This document shows, in pieces, positions 10,396 to 20,243 of a DNA stretch of 64,000 nucleotides. Positions within the stretch are counted from its first letter, which is position 1. Each line of letters begins with the position of its first letter. The notes beneath the pieces were generated by a model, which saw nothing but the letters and a program-made list of their open reading frames with translations, made no database searches and had not been told where the DNA came from. Location: positions 1 to 64,000 of the forward strand of contig CATMRP010000005.1 of the NCBI GenBank assembly GCA_950073835.1, read 5' to 3'. This stretch comes from an uncultured Alteromonadaceae bacterium (GTDB lineage Bacteria; Pseudomonadota; Gammaproteobacteria; Enterobacterales; Alteromonadaceae). Position numbers and translations under genes: made by a program.

Positions 10396-10902
10396 ATGCC
10401 ATTACTCGACAGCTTCCGTGTTGATCACACCCGCATGCAAGCCCCGGCTGTTCGCATTGCGAAAAAAATGACGACGCCCAAAGGCGATCCTATCACTGTT
10501 TACGATCTGCGCTTTACGGTACCTAACCAGGAAGCGTTGTCTGAAAAAGGCATTCATACCCTTGAGCACCTGTTTGCCGGCTTTATGCGTGAGCATCTGA
10601 ATGCGGATGACGTTGAAATCATCGATATTTCTCCAATGGGCTGCCGTACCGGTTTTTACATGAGCCTGATTGGTACACCAGACGAAGAGCGCGTAGCCAA
10701 AGCCTGGCTGGCAGCCATGAATGATGTACTGAATGTACAAACCGAATCCGATATTCCGGAACTGAATGAATACCAGTGTGGCACTTACAAGATGCACTCT
10801 CTGAAAGAAGCGCAGGAGATTGCACAAACGGTACTGAACCGCAAAGTAGGTATCAACAGTAACGACGAACTTTACTTAAGCGATGAGTTTTTAGAGCAAT
10901 AA
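10396..10902 (+). CDS. luxS: S-ribosylhomocysteine lyase LuxS
   Basis: [63 protein letters not shown]: diagnostic LuxS motifs. Confidence 0.98.
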   Translation: MPLLDSFRVDHTRMQAPAVRIAKKMTTPKGDPITVYDLRFTVPNQEALSEKGIHTLEHLFAGFMREHLNADDVEIIDISPMGCRTGFYMSLIGTPDEERVAKAWLAAMNDVLNVQTESDIPELNEYQCGTYKMHSLKEAQEIAQTVLNRKVGINSNDELYLSDEFLEQ

Positions 10903-10915
10903 TAATATGAGCCTG

Positions 10916-10949
10916 GATCTTCTGTTTTCATTGCTGTTGGCAGAAGATC
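10916..10949. other. Hairpin downstream of luxS
   Basis: Inverted repeat GATCTTCTG (10916-10924) / CAGAAGATC (10941-10949), 16-nt loop. Confidence 0.5.
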
Positions 10950-11253
10950 TTACCTGGCTGAAAGTGAAATAAAATGCCGTCTGTTTAAAACCTCTGTTCA
11001 AACAGTTTCTCTGTTTTACTTTTACCCCTCAATAGCTTTTGATTGCGGGTTTCCCACTCCTTGAGTAAACTGATTGCTAAACGATCAGCCAGTATTCGAC
11101 CGCTACAGGTTTAGTATTTGTCTAATAAAATCAGCTCGGTGCGGTAAGTCTGGTGTTTACAATGTATTGCTGTAAATAATAATAACCATTGCTAAAAGTA
11201 GCGCCGCCTTTTTAATCGGGTAGAGGACTACCCATGCAGTAGAGGACAAGGAT

Positions 11254-12300
11254 GTGACAGACTCCCCCCTTTCTCATCAGAAAGTCGCCCCGTTTCGCTC
11301 GGTGTGGCTTGAAGGTTTACTAACATTTATTACCATGGGCTGTTACCTGTTTGTCTGGTTTGCCCTGGCTGCCCGCGACTGTAAACGTATTACGGGTCGC
11401 TCGTTTACGCCCATCCTGTGGTTTTTTGTGCCGGTAATTTGCTTGCCGTTACCTTTTGCCTTACACATTTTGCTCAGTACCTTCAGTGATATTGAAAAAG
11501 AGCGTGCTCTGCCGGGCTGGACCAAAGGCCAGAATTTTGCCTTCAACGGATTATTCAGCAGTGCTTATATTGGTGCTTATGTAGTCGGTGAAATTATTGA
11601 AAATCAAATGCTTCAATTTGTCCTGTGGGCTGTGGCGTTTGTGCTGTTTTTGCTGCTGCATGGTCGTTTAAATCGCATCAGACGAGCATTTGAAAGCGAG
11701 CCCATGATGCACCGGTTTGCCGGCTTTAACGCCCTGGAGTGGGTGGTCGGTTTGCTATTTTTAGCCCTGTGGGTCGGATTATTCTGGGCGCTGGGGCAGT
11801 TGAAACTGGTGAATGCAGACACTACCCGTATTGATCCTGGCACTGAAATAGTGGTGGCCGAGGCTGGCGTGCGTTTTACGGTGAATCAGGAAGGCTGGGA
11901 AAATGTACCGGTTGGCACTGTTACCGATGGTACGGCTGAATATGAACTTCGAGGGCCAGCGTCATTAAATAACATGTGGTACGCCGTATTTACCTATACC
12001 GAACATGACGACTTCAATGAAATTGCGCAAAATCGCTATGCGACTTACCTTGAAGTGTTGCCCGGTGCACAATGTACTGCCGCACGTTCACTGCAAGAAG
12101 GAACCGATCTCCTGCGTTCGGTAGTGAGCTGTGAAAATACCGAGGCTGGTGATAAACAACTCTATATCTCACACCTCATCGAACGGGAAAAAGGCCTGGT
12201 TGAGCTGGTGGGATACATGTGGGTGGCCCCGCGTAAATATACGCAATATAAGCCGCAATTTATCAAGGATGTAAAAGGGCTGATCGCAGATGAGAAGTAA
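11254..12300 (+). CDS. Hypothetical multi-TM protein with DUF4234-like N-terminal region (GTG start)
   Basis: Several TM helices, then soluble C-terminal domain; stop overlaps the next gene's start. Confidence 0.6.
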   Translation: MTDSPLSHQKVAPFRSVWLEGLLTFITMGCYLFVWFALAARDCKRITGRSFTPILWFFVPVICLPLPFALHILLSTFSDIEKERALPGWTKGQNFAFNGLFSSAYIGAYVVGEIIENQMLQFVLWAVAFVLFLLLHGRLNRIRRAFESEPMMHRFAGFNALEWVVGLLFLALWVGLFWALGQLKLVNADTTRIDPGTEIVVAEAGVRFTVNQEGWENVPVGTVTDGTAEYELRGPASLNNMWYAVFTYTEHDDFNEIAQNRYATYLEVLPGAQCTAARSLQEGTDLLRSVVSCENTEAGDKQLYISHLIEREKGLVELVGYMWVAPRKYTQYKPQFIKDVKGLIADEK

Positions 12301-14176
12301 ATTATTCCTATTACTCAGTTTGTTGTTAACGCTGCCAGTATCGGCGGAATTTCTACAGGGGGATTCTTTGATTGCGCGGGCCAAACAGCTTGCCAGTGAG
12401 CTGGAACCCGAAGCTCACAGTGCATTAACCGGCCTGGAGCGTACCTACAAAGTTGAGGTGAAAGACAACAAGGTTACCGTTTACGGTCATAAAATCTGGT
12501 TCTATCCCACCACGGCATCCGTGCAGAACAATGCATATGAAAGCATCTACTTTAATCAGTTAAATGAACAGCTCACGGTGCTGACAGCAGCGAGTATTTC
12601 GCCGGCTGGTAAGGTGAATTATGTCAATGAATCTCACCAGAAAGTGATTGCAGAAGATACCTACAATACCTTCACGGAAACCGAAAAAATGATTGTGTCT
12701 TTTCCGGCGGTGGAAGTGGGCGGGGTCACACTGATTGCATACAAAATCGAGGAAACTCTCACACCAGAGCGACCTTTCTGGAGTATTCGTTCTTACCCTC
12801 AGCAAACTGCTGATATGCTCAATTACAGTTTCGAGGCGCAGTGGGACGACAGCGCCCGACTGTATTTTGATAATACCAGTGAGCTTGTCAGCTGTGAGCT
12901 GCAGCCTGCGCGGGTGTTCTGTCAGGCAGATGATCTTGTGGCGGCGGAGTCTGACAGCATGGTGAACTGGGGCGATCAGTTGGGCCAGATCACCCTTTCT
13001 ACAGAGCCAGACTGGCAAGCGGTTAAAGCCCAGGTGCGCCCCGGCTTTGTAAATGCTATTGAAAATAATCAGGGCGTACAGCCGCTGGTTGAGGCGTTGG
13101 CTGAGAGTGCTGATGGCAAGCAGGCGCTGATCCAGCGTATTTTCGAGTTTGTTGCCCGCGATATTCGTTATGTTTCTCGCTCTGAAGCTGGCTACGATAT
13201 AGTGCCGCATAACGTAGACGAAACCATCGATAACCGCTTCGGTGACTGTAAAGACAAATCAGCCGTGCTGATAGCCATGCTTCGCGCCATTGACATTGAT
13301 GCTGAGCCCGTGTTGGTGGCAACCAAGCGAGAGCGCGAGGACATGGCTGGCGCGGCGGCCGTCGGCTTATTTGATCACGTAGTGGTTTGCTTTAGTTTTG
13401 CCGGCCAGCAATATTGCCTTGATCCCACCGATCCCTATACGCAGTGGCAGAGCACGTCAGACTGGATCCAGGGGCGGGTTGCACTGAATCTATCCAACGA
13501 TGAGTCGTTAACCACGATCCCTCGTCCGCAGTTTCGCTGGCATTTGAAAGCGAAGTCAGATATTACCATTACGCCAAAGGGAGGCCAGCAAGAGCGCGTT
13601 ACTCTCACTTTCCTGAATGAGTATGCATCGTTAATGCGCCAGAATATGGCTGGCCTGTCGCAGCAAAAACGCCTGGAATATATGGTAGACGTTTATCATG
13701 ATGTGGCCAATGAAGATGCTGAACCGGTATTTGAAATCTCCGGCGTCGATACAATGTCGAGCTATCTTACCACTCACTCTGAAACCACATACGAGCCTTA
13801 CTTTAATCCTCAGCAGGGGATATCGCTGGCCGAAAATGACTCATGGTTACGCTCAGAGCTCTCATCATCCTGGCTGAATAACGAAGTTTATGGTCAGTTT
13901 TATCCCGGCTTTCTGGTTGAGTCAGAATATAAAATTCAGGTACCGCATGAATGGGCACTCAATCGCTTTCCGCCGGATCTGAACCTCGAACATCACTATG
14001 GAAGGCTCACCCGCTCTTACCGGTTTGAACCGGGTGATGAGCAGGATACCTTGCATGTAAGTACCACACTATCGATGCCTTCCCGCTATCTGGCGGTGGC
14101 AGAGATAAAAGCCTTTAATGAATTATTAAATGTCTTTTATAAACAGGCTCCGATTACTTTCGGACATGATAGTTAG
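12290..14176 (+). CDS. Exported DUF3857 / transglutaminase-like domain protein
   Basis: Signal peptide; DNRFGDCKDKSAVLIAMLRAIDIDAEPVLV (transglutaminase Cys region) and DHVVVCFSFAGQQYCLDPTDPY (His/Asp region). Confidence 0.85.
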   Translation: MRSKLFLLLSLLLTLPVSAEFLQGDSLIARAKQLASELEPEAHSALTGLERTYKVEVKDNKVTVYGHKIWFYPTTASVQNNAYESIYFNQLNEQLTVLTAASISPAGKVNYVNESHQKVIAEDTYNTFTETEKMIVSFPAVEVGGVTLIAYKIEETLTPERPFWSIRSYPQQTADMLNYSFEAQWDDSARLYFDNTSELVSCELQPARVFCQADDLVAAESDSMVNWGDQLGQITLSTEPDWQAVKAQVRPGFVNAIENNQGVQPLVEALAESADGKQALIQRIFEFVARDIRYVSRSEAGYDIVPHNVDETIDNRFGDCKDKSAVLIAMLRAIDIDAEPVLVATKREREDMAGAAAVGLFDHVVVCFSFAGQQYCLDPTDPYTQWQSTSDWIQGRVALNLSNDESLTTIPRPQFRWHLKAKSDITITPKGGQQERVTLTFLNEYASLMRQNMAGLSQQKRLEYMVDVYHDVANEDAEPVFEISGVDTMSSYLTTHSETTYEPYFNPQQGISLAENDSWLRSELSSSWLNNEVYGQFYPGFLVESEYKIQVPHEWALNRFPPDLNLEHHYGRLTRSYRFEPGDEQDTLHVSTTLSMPSRYLAVAEIKAFNELLNVFYKQAPITFGHDS

Positions 14177-14194
14177 CTCCGGTAACGGGGGGCA

Positions 14195-15391
14195 TTAGTC
14201 TGACTGCTGAATTCTGATAAAAGCGCAGGCAATCACACTGCAAAGGCTCAAGGTTGTGGTTGTCAGTATAAAGGCGTGAGCGGGTGGCTGGTTTATCATC
14301 GCCACCAGGTAGGCGCCGGCCGAGGCGCCGGTAAGGTGGAAAAAGCCGGTTAAGGCGGCCAACAGACCCGCCGAGGTAGCAGAAAAATCCAGCATCAGGA
14401 GTACGCTGCAGGGCATGGCAATACCGGCCAGAAAGAAAGCTAAATAACTGAAACTCAAAATGAGCCAGAGTTTGTCAGCACCCATTACCGTAATCCACAA
14501 CAGGGTGATACACGACAATCCCAGTATCCCCCATCCGGACAGTGTAAATTTACGCAGCGCACAAAGGCGCGATAATTTAATGTTAACAACGCTGCCCAGC
14601 ACAAAGCACACAGTAGCGAGCAGTGAAAATAACGAAAAAGCACCTTTACTGTAGCCGTGCTCATTGATAATCAGCAATGGGCTGACAGTAACAAAGCCGA
14701 ATACAATCCCATAAAGTAACCCACTGGCACTACCTATTAACACAATAGAGCTCAAACTGCTTTTTAGCAGCGTAAAGGTGTCCCGCATAACGTGCAGAGA
14801 GTCGTGAGTTCGCCTGAAGTTGAGCGCAGGCGCAACCGCAAACAGTAACCCGAAAGCCAGTAGCGCAATTCCCAGTACGACCAGAAATATCGCCCTGAGC
14901 CCCAGCCACTCCCCGGTTAATGTCCCCAGGATTGGTGCAACTGCCGGTGCGATGGCAAAAGCTATATTGGTGAGTGACAAGGATACATTGAGTTGTTGCG
15001 GGCTAAATAACTGTTTCGATAAGGCTCGCGTTACCGACACGCCAACCCCACCGCCCAATCCTTGCACAACACGCCCGGTCAGAAAGAGCAGTGGACTATT
15101 GGCAAAAGCAACCATCAGCGTGCCCAGTATAAATAACAGTAACCCCGACTGCAGCAGCCGAGCTTTGTTCAGGTAATCGCAGGCGATGCCGGACAATAGT
15201 TGTGAAACCGCAAACGCGATAAGAAAAATGGCAACGCTTTTTTCAATCAGAGTGATATTTGCGCCATGCAACCGGGCTAACTCTGCAAAAAAGGGCGTGT
15301 AAATGCCCGTGGAAAGCTGACCTAGCACAGCGAGGAGAATAAAAGTGACGGACAGTCCGTAAAATAATGGTCTGGAAATCGCTGAGCTCAC
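14195..15391 (-). CDS. MFS multidrug efflux transporter, Bcr/CflA-like
   Basis: 12-TM protein; QLSTGIYTPFFAELARLHGA, GRVVQGLGGGVGVSVTRA. Confidence 0.85.
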   Translation of the reverse strand: MSSAISRPLFYGLSVTFILLAVLGQLSTGIYTPFFAELARLHGANITLIEKSVAIFLIAFAVSQLLSGIACDYLNKARLLQSGLLLFILGTLMVAFANSPLLFLTGRVVQGLGGGVGVSVTRALSKQLFSPQQLNVSLSLTNIAFAIAPAVAPILGTLTGEWLGLRAIFLVVLGIALLAFGLLFAVAPALNFRRTHDSLHVMRDTFTLLKSSLSSIVLIGSASGLLYGIVFGFVTVSPLLIINEHGYSKGAFSLFSLLATVCFVLGSVVNIKLSRLCALRKFTLSGWGILGLSCITLLWITVMGADKLWLILSFSYLAFFLAGIAMPCSVLLMLDFSATSAGLLAALTGFFHLTGASAGAYLVAMINQPPAHAFILTTTTLSLCSVIACAFIRIQQSD

Positions 15392-15445
15392 CGAAAGTCT
15401 ACCCCGCTATCATTGGTAACTGTTAATACTATTTTATTGATATGA

Positions 15446-15473
15446 CAAACGTTTGAAATGGCAAGCGCTAACG
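15446..15473. promoter_or_regulatory. Possible LacI-family operator(s) upstream of sugar transporter/glucosidase operon
   Basis: AAACGTTT and GGCAAGCGCTAACG within the divergent intergenic region. Confidence 0.3.
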
Positions 15474-15753
15474 CCTGATACCCATCTTTAAATTTTTTGT
15501 TGCAGGGTAATTATTTACACACTTAACTTTAAGAAAGTGAGGAGAAAACTTGCGTAATCTTCTTAATCGTTTAAGATTCAGTTTGCGAAGTTAATTTTTT
15601 GTGTGTTTTATGTTGCGCAGAAAGACTGCTAATAGTCGCGCACAACATCAAACCTTGCACTAGTTTCAGCGTGTTACATGTTTATGTTTCGAGTTTGTGA
15701 GAATCAGGAGCATGTTTGTTACGCTAACATTTACTACAAACAGAGATCTTGCT

Positions 15754-17091
15754 ATGAAAGATTCACTAAAACCGAACTTAAGCTTTTGGCAGATATGGAA
15801 CATGTGCTTTGGCTTTTTTGGTATCCAGTATGGCTTTGGTTTGCAACAAGCTAACCTGAGTCCGATTTTCCGCTACCACGGCGCGGCAGAGCACGAACTG
15901 CCTATTCTGTGGCTGGCTGGCCCGGTAACAGGGTTACTCATCCAACCGCTTATCGGAGCCATGAGTGATGGTACCTGGACCCGCTTTGGTCGCCGTAAAC
16001 CGTTTTTTATGATCGGTGCGCTGGTTGGCTCGATTGCTGTGATGTTTATGCCTTATGTGCCTGAGTTATGGATGGTGGTGGGATTATTCTGGATCCTCGA
16101 TGCCGCCATGAATACAGCCATGGAGCCCTACCGTGCAGTAGTCGGTGATCAGCTTAATCATCAGCAACGGCCTAAGGGCTACGCGCTGCAGTCGTTTATG
16201 GTTGCAGCCGGTCAGATGCTGGCCGGACTAATGCCGCTGATTATGATCTCGGTCGGCGTTTCAGCCGAAACCGACGGTAAGCAAATTCCGGAAATAGTAA
16301 AATATTCTTTTGCTATTGGTGTGGTAGTGATCCTGATATCTACCGCCTGGTCATTCGTAAAAACAAACGAATACCCGCCTGAAGATATGGCAGCATTTCA
16401 CGCTAAGCGGGAGCACAAAAGTATTGGCCATGTGTTTACCGAACTGTGGAGTGCGCTGGTGGATATGCCCAAGTCGTTGCGCGCGGTTTGGTGGGTGAAG
16501 CTGGTTACCTGGTTTGGTTTACCACTGATGTGGCAATACCTGGCACTGTCGATTGCCCGCCACGTTTACGATGCCCCTAATCCGGATAGCCCTGGTTTTG
16601 CAGAAGGGACTGCGCAGGTGGGAATGGCCTTTACCATTATGAATGTAACCACCCTCATCATGGCGCTGGTCATCGCTAAAATAGTCACCAAAATCGGCGA
16701 TGCAAAAACCTATTCGTTATTCTTATTGATTGGTGGTGTGGGCTATCTGTCCATGCAACTAACCACAGACCTGTATCTCACTTTTGCCTGTATGGCACTG
16801 GTTGGTGTAGGTTGGTCTGCTGTAATGACCGTGCCTTTTATTATCGCAGCCGACGTTACTCCGGCAGCACGAGTAGGCGTTTACATGGGTCTGCTGAATG
16901 CCATGATTTGCCTGCCACAGATTATGGAAATGCTCACGGTTGGCTATTTCTATGATTCGCTGCTCGGCGGCGATCCACGAAATGCCCTGGCAGTTACTGG
17001 TATTTTATTCGTGGTCGGTGCCGGTTTGGCACTGCGAATAAACTCCAAACCTGATCACCTGGCTAATCAGGAGAAACAGTCATGCAACTAA
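15754..17091 (+). CDS. MFS sugar (maltose/sucrose-type) transporter, GPH/SLC45-like
   Basis: MKDSLKPNLSFWQIWNMCFGFFGIQYGFGLQQANLSPIF, GPVTGLLIQPLIGAMSDGTWTRFGRRKPF; ORF track start 15697 is likely upstream of the true start. Confidence 0.88.
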   Translation: MKDSLKPNLSFWQIWNMCFGFFGIQYGFGLQQANLSPIFRYHGAAEHELPILWLAGPVTGLLIQPLIGAMSDGTWTRFGRRKPFFMIGALVGSIAVMFMPYVPELWMVVGLFWILDAAMNTAMEPYRAVVGDQLNHQQRPKGYALQSFMVAAGQMLAGLMPLIMISVGVSAETDGKQIPEIVKYSFAIGVVVILISTAWSFVKTNEYPPEDMAAFHAKREHKSIGHVFTELWSALVDMPKSLRAVWWVKLVTWFGLPLMWQYLALSIARHVYDAPNPDSPGFAEGTAQVGMAFTIMNVTTLIMALVIAKIVTKIGDAKTYSLFLLIGGVGYLSMQLTTDLYLTFACMALVGVGWSAVMTVPFIIAADVTPAARVGVYMGLLNAMICLPQIMEMLTVGYFYDSLLGGDPRNALAVTGILFVVGAGLALRINSKPDHLANQEKQSCN

Positions 17092-18764
17092 AACAGATGA
17101 ACCGCCAGTGGTGGAAAGAGGGCGTTGTTTATCAGATTTATCCCCGCAGTTTTCAGGACTCCAATGGTGACGGGGTGGGCGATTTGCAGGGGATTATTAA
17201 GCGCCTCGATTATATCGCCTCACTGGGGGTGGACATTGTCTGGTTAAACCCGATTTATAAATCGCCAAACAACGATAATGGCTACGATATCTCTGACTAT
17301 CGGGACATTATGGATGAGTTTGGTACCATGGCCGACTTTGAGGAGTTGCTGGCCGGTTTTCATGCGCGCGGTATTAAAGTGGTGATGGATTTGGTGGTAA
17401 ACCACTCCAGCAGTGAGCATGAATGGTTTAAACAGGCCTGCTCGTCGCGCGATAATCCCTATCGTGATTATTATCACTGGTGGCCAGCCGAAAATGGCAC
17501 ACCGCCGGAACGCTGGTCGTTTTTCGACGAAGAAGGCTCAGCATGGGCCTATCATCAGCCCACCGATGCTTACTATTTGCATTACTTTGATAAAACCCAG
17601 CCAGACTTAAACTGGGAAAACCCCACAGTGCGCAAAGAAATCTTCGACATGATGCATTTCTGGTTTAAAAAGGGCATCGATGGTTTCCGGATGGACGTGA
17701 TCACCTTTATTTCCAAGCATGATGACTACCCGGTATTCGAGGGCGTGCATGGCGATGCCATGATTGATGTTTATGCCCAGGGCCCCCGTTTACATCAGTA
17801 TCTGCACGAAATGAACCGCGAGGTGCTGCAGCATTACGATATTATGACCGTGGCTGAAGGGCCGGGCACAAACCTGGATAACATTCACGACCTGGTGGAC
17901 GAAGACCGTCAGGAGCTAAACATGAATTACCACTTTGAGCATGTGGAACTGGGCGTTGATCAACGTAAGATCGTTAACGCTGATTTCCAGAACCTGGTGA
18001 AGTACAAAGAGATCATGAGCGCCTGGGCAACCACCTTCGACGAAAAAGGCTGGGGCACTCAGTGGCATACCAATCATGATTTCCCGCGCCAGGTGACCTG
18101 GTTTGGCGATGATTCGCCAGCCCATCGTGTGCAGTCCTCAAAGTTACTCAGTACCTTTTTGCTGACTATGCGTGGTACGCCCTACTATTATATGGGCGAT
18201 GAAATCGGCATGACTAACGCCAAATTCGACAGCATTGATGACTACAACGATCTTATGACCATTAATTGGTATAACCTCACCAAAAATGAGGGCGGTGATG
18301 CCGAGATGTTGCTGGAATCACACAAATTAAGTGGTCGCGACAATGCCCGAACACCTATCCAGTGGGACGATTCGGTCAACGCTGGTTTTACAACCGGTAA
18401 ACCTTGGTTGAAGGTTACCGGTAACTATCCGGAGATCAATGTGGCTGCCCAGGAAGAAGACCCTGACTCGCCACTGAATTACTTCCGCCAGCTTACCCGC
18501 TTACGTAAGGAAAATTTGACTCTGGTGTACGGTGCTTATGAATTGCTGTTGCCGGACGATGAGCATATTTATGCCTTCACTCGTAAACTTGATGATGAGG
18601 TGATTCTGGTATTGCTTAACTACTCTGGTAGTCAACAACATTGCCCATTGGAGCCGGCACTGATTGGCGATAATGTTATGATCAATAACTACGCAGCGCT
18701 GCAGTCAGATGACTCAGGTTACACCCTTGAGCCCTGGCAGGCTGTTGTGATCCGCATAGCGTAA
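17082..18764 (+). CDS. Alpha-glucosidase, GH13 family (oligo-1,6-/maltose-hydrolysing type)
   Basis: WWKEGVVYQIYPRSFQDSNGDGVGDLQGII, DLVVNHSS, DGFRMDVITF, TVAEG, TNHDFPR; overlaps the transporter stop. Confidence 0.95.
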   Translation: MQLKQMNRQWWKEGVVYQIYPRSFQDSNGDGVGDLQGIIKRLDYIASLGVDIVWLNPIYKSPNNDNGYDISDYRDIMDEFGTMADFEELLAGFHARGIKVVMDLVVNHSSSEHEWFKQACSSRDNPYRDYYHWWPAENGTPPERWSFFDEEGSAWAYHQPTDAYYLHYFDKTQPDLNWENPTVRKEIFDMMHFWFKKGIDGFRMDVITFISKHDDYPVFEGVHGDAMIDVYAQGPRLHQYLHEMNREVLQHYDIMTVAEGPGTNLDNIHDLVDEDRQELNMNYHFEHVELGVDQRKIVNADFQNLVKYKEIMSAWATTFDEKGWGTQWHTNHDFPRQVTWFGDDSPAHRVQSSKLLSTFLLTMRGTPYYYMGDEIGMTNAKFDSIDDYNDLMTINWYNLTKNEGGDAEMLLESHKLSGRDNARTPIQWDDSVNAGFTTGKPWLKVTGNYPEINVAAQEEDPDSPLNYFRQLTRLRKENLTLVYGAYELLLPDDEHIYAFTRKLDDEVILVLLNYSGSQQHCPLEPALIGDNVMINNYAALQSDDSGYTLEPWQAVVIRIA

Positions 18765-18785
18765 AAAGGTCGCTGTCTAAAGCTC

Positions 18786-18820
18786 GAAAGCCGCTCAGAT
18801 GAGCGGCTTTCTTATTTCTT
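18786..18820 (+). terminator. Rho-independent terminator after glucosidase gene
   Basis: GAAAGCCGCTC AGAT GAGCGGCTTTC followed by TTATTTCTT. Confidence 0.8.
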
Positions 18821-18838
18821 CCTGCCAGGCCAGAGTTC

Positions 18839-19621
18839 TTAACGTTTTACCCTGCGCCGGAATAGAACAGCTGTTAAGCCAATAACCAGTAACGCCAGTG
18901 GATGCATGGCGCCACCGGAAGAGCCGCCACCTGAAGGTGATGTTGGTTCACTGTCGTTGTCGATCAGGGTGTTGGGAACCGGAGTTAAGTCCGGGTTGGT
19001 CACTGTCGCTGCGTCAGTAACCACAATATCGGTAATCAACACAAAGTTATCACCGTCCGGTTCACGGCCGTTGCTGGCATCGTCGTTGGTGTAATCCTGC
19101 AGCGGAATAGAGTTTGCAGCCCCGCCCAGATTAAAGCGAGGGAGCTCGCTAATCGCGTCTGCGACATCCATGCCGTTATCAATCACCTGGCCAAATACGG
19201 TAAAGCCGCCATTCTGCACATCCAGATTCTGGCTGTTGTCGGATAAATTAATAAACCATTGTGATGTAGCACTGTTTGGATCGCCAGCTTGTTTAGCCAT
19301 GGCAATAGTGCCGCGTACATTCGAAAGCACCGGTTCATTAACCACTGCAACACCGGTAGCCACATCGTCGAGGGGCAGGGTATTGTTGTAGGTGAAACCG
19401 CCAGCCTGGACTACAAAGTCAGGTTCAGAACGATGTACTACGTTATTGGCATAAGCCCCTGAGTTGACATATTCAAGAAAGTTTTCAACGGTCTCCGGGG
19501 TATCTTCATCAAAAAGGTTAACGCTGATGTTGCCCATATTGGTGCGAATTTCTACCACTGTCGCCGCAGCCTGCAGGCTGAACAGGGCCGCAGTGCTGAG
19601 TGCAAGAATTGGTTTTATCAT
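18839..19621 (-). CDS. Exported cyclophilin-type peptidyl-prolyl isomerase with GlyGly-CTERM-like C-terminal tail
   Basis: Signal peptide; TNMGNISVNLFDEDTPETVENFLEYVNSGAY, GTIAMAKQAGDPNSATSQWFINLSDN; tail SPSGGGSSGGAMHPLALLVIGLTAVLFRRRVKR. Confidence 0.9.
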   Translation of the reverse strand: MIKPILALSTAALFSLQAAATVVEIRTNMGNISVNLFDEDTPETVENFLEYVNSGAYANNVVHRSEPDFVVQAGGFTYNNTLPLDDVATGVAVVNEPVLSNVRGTIAMAKQAGDPNSATSQWFINLSDNSQNLDVQNGGFTVFGQVIDNGMDVADAISELPRFNLGGAANSIPLQDYTNDDASNGREPDGDNFVLITDIVVTDAATVTNPDLTPVPNTLIDNDSEPTSPSGGGSSGGAMHPLALLVIGLTAVLFRRRVKR

Positions 19622-19898
19622 GCCGGTTATCTGCTCGTTGTTATTAAATGCAGGCTAATGGTACGCAAAGTCCCCATGGCCGCAAACCTTTTCTCTGTAT
19701 CATTTTGTAATCGAGTTCCTGGCGGGCGAAAACACGGTAATTCATTTTAGGGCGATGACTGTAAGCAGCGCGGCGCAGATTGGCAATTATTGCGCTGGCT
19801 GTCTACTATACACAGTAATGCTTGTTGCCTGGGATTGCGTTACCGCCATTGCCGGCTAACAAGCGGGTTGTAAATAACAACGAAAGAGGAACAATAAC

Positions 19899-20087
19899 TT
19901 GGATATGAATGATACAGAGACAAGGCTCCTCACAAAATACCGCCTGTTAGATGAAGGTCATCAACAACTTGTTGAAAAATTCATCGATAAAATTCTCGCT
20001 CAGGATAAAGACAGCTATGATGCCAATCTCTCCAATGCCGAATTAGTGGAGTATGCCATAGAGCTTGAAAGACAAAGCGACGCCTAG
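19899..20087 (+). CDS. Small hypothetical protein (62 aa, TTG start or ATG at 19905)
   Basis: AGAGGA ribosome-binding-like sequence ~8 nt upstream; charged, helical-looking sequence. Confidence 0.5.
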   Translation: MDMNDTETRLLTKYRLLDEGHQQLVEKFIDKILAQDKDSYDANLSNAELVEYAIELERQSDA

Positions 20088-20243
20088 TCAATCGCTTCGA
20101 CTTTGCTCGTAATCGTGATAACAGCATTAGGTCCGTTTAAGCCTAAAGCGGGCTTAATGCCAGTCCTGCGCCTGCAATAAATCCCATTTCAGTCGTAAAT
20201 ACAGTAAACTTGCGCACAACGTAGTGATAACAGGACATAGTTA

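Noticed and set aside
10402-10827. 141-aa antisense ORF over luxS
   Set aside because: Lies wholly within the conserved luxS gene, low-plausibility composition; frame shadow.
12560-13210. 216-aa minus-strand ORF over the transglutaminase-like gene
   Set aside because: Fully antisense to a well-supported CDS with no recognisable motif.
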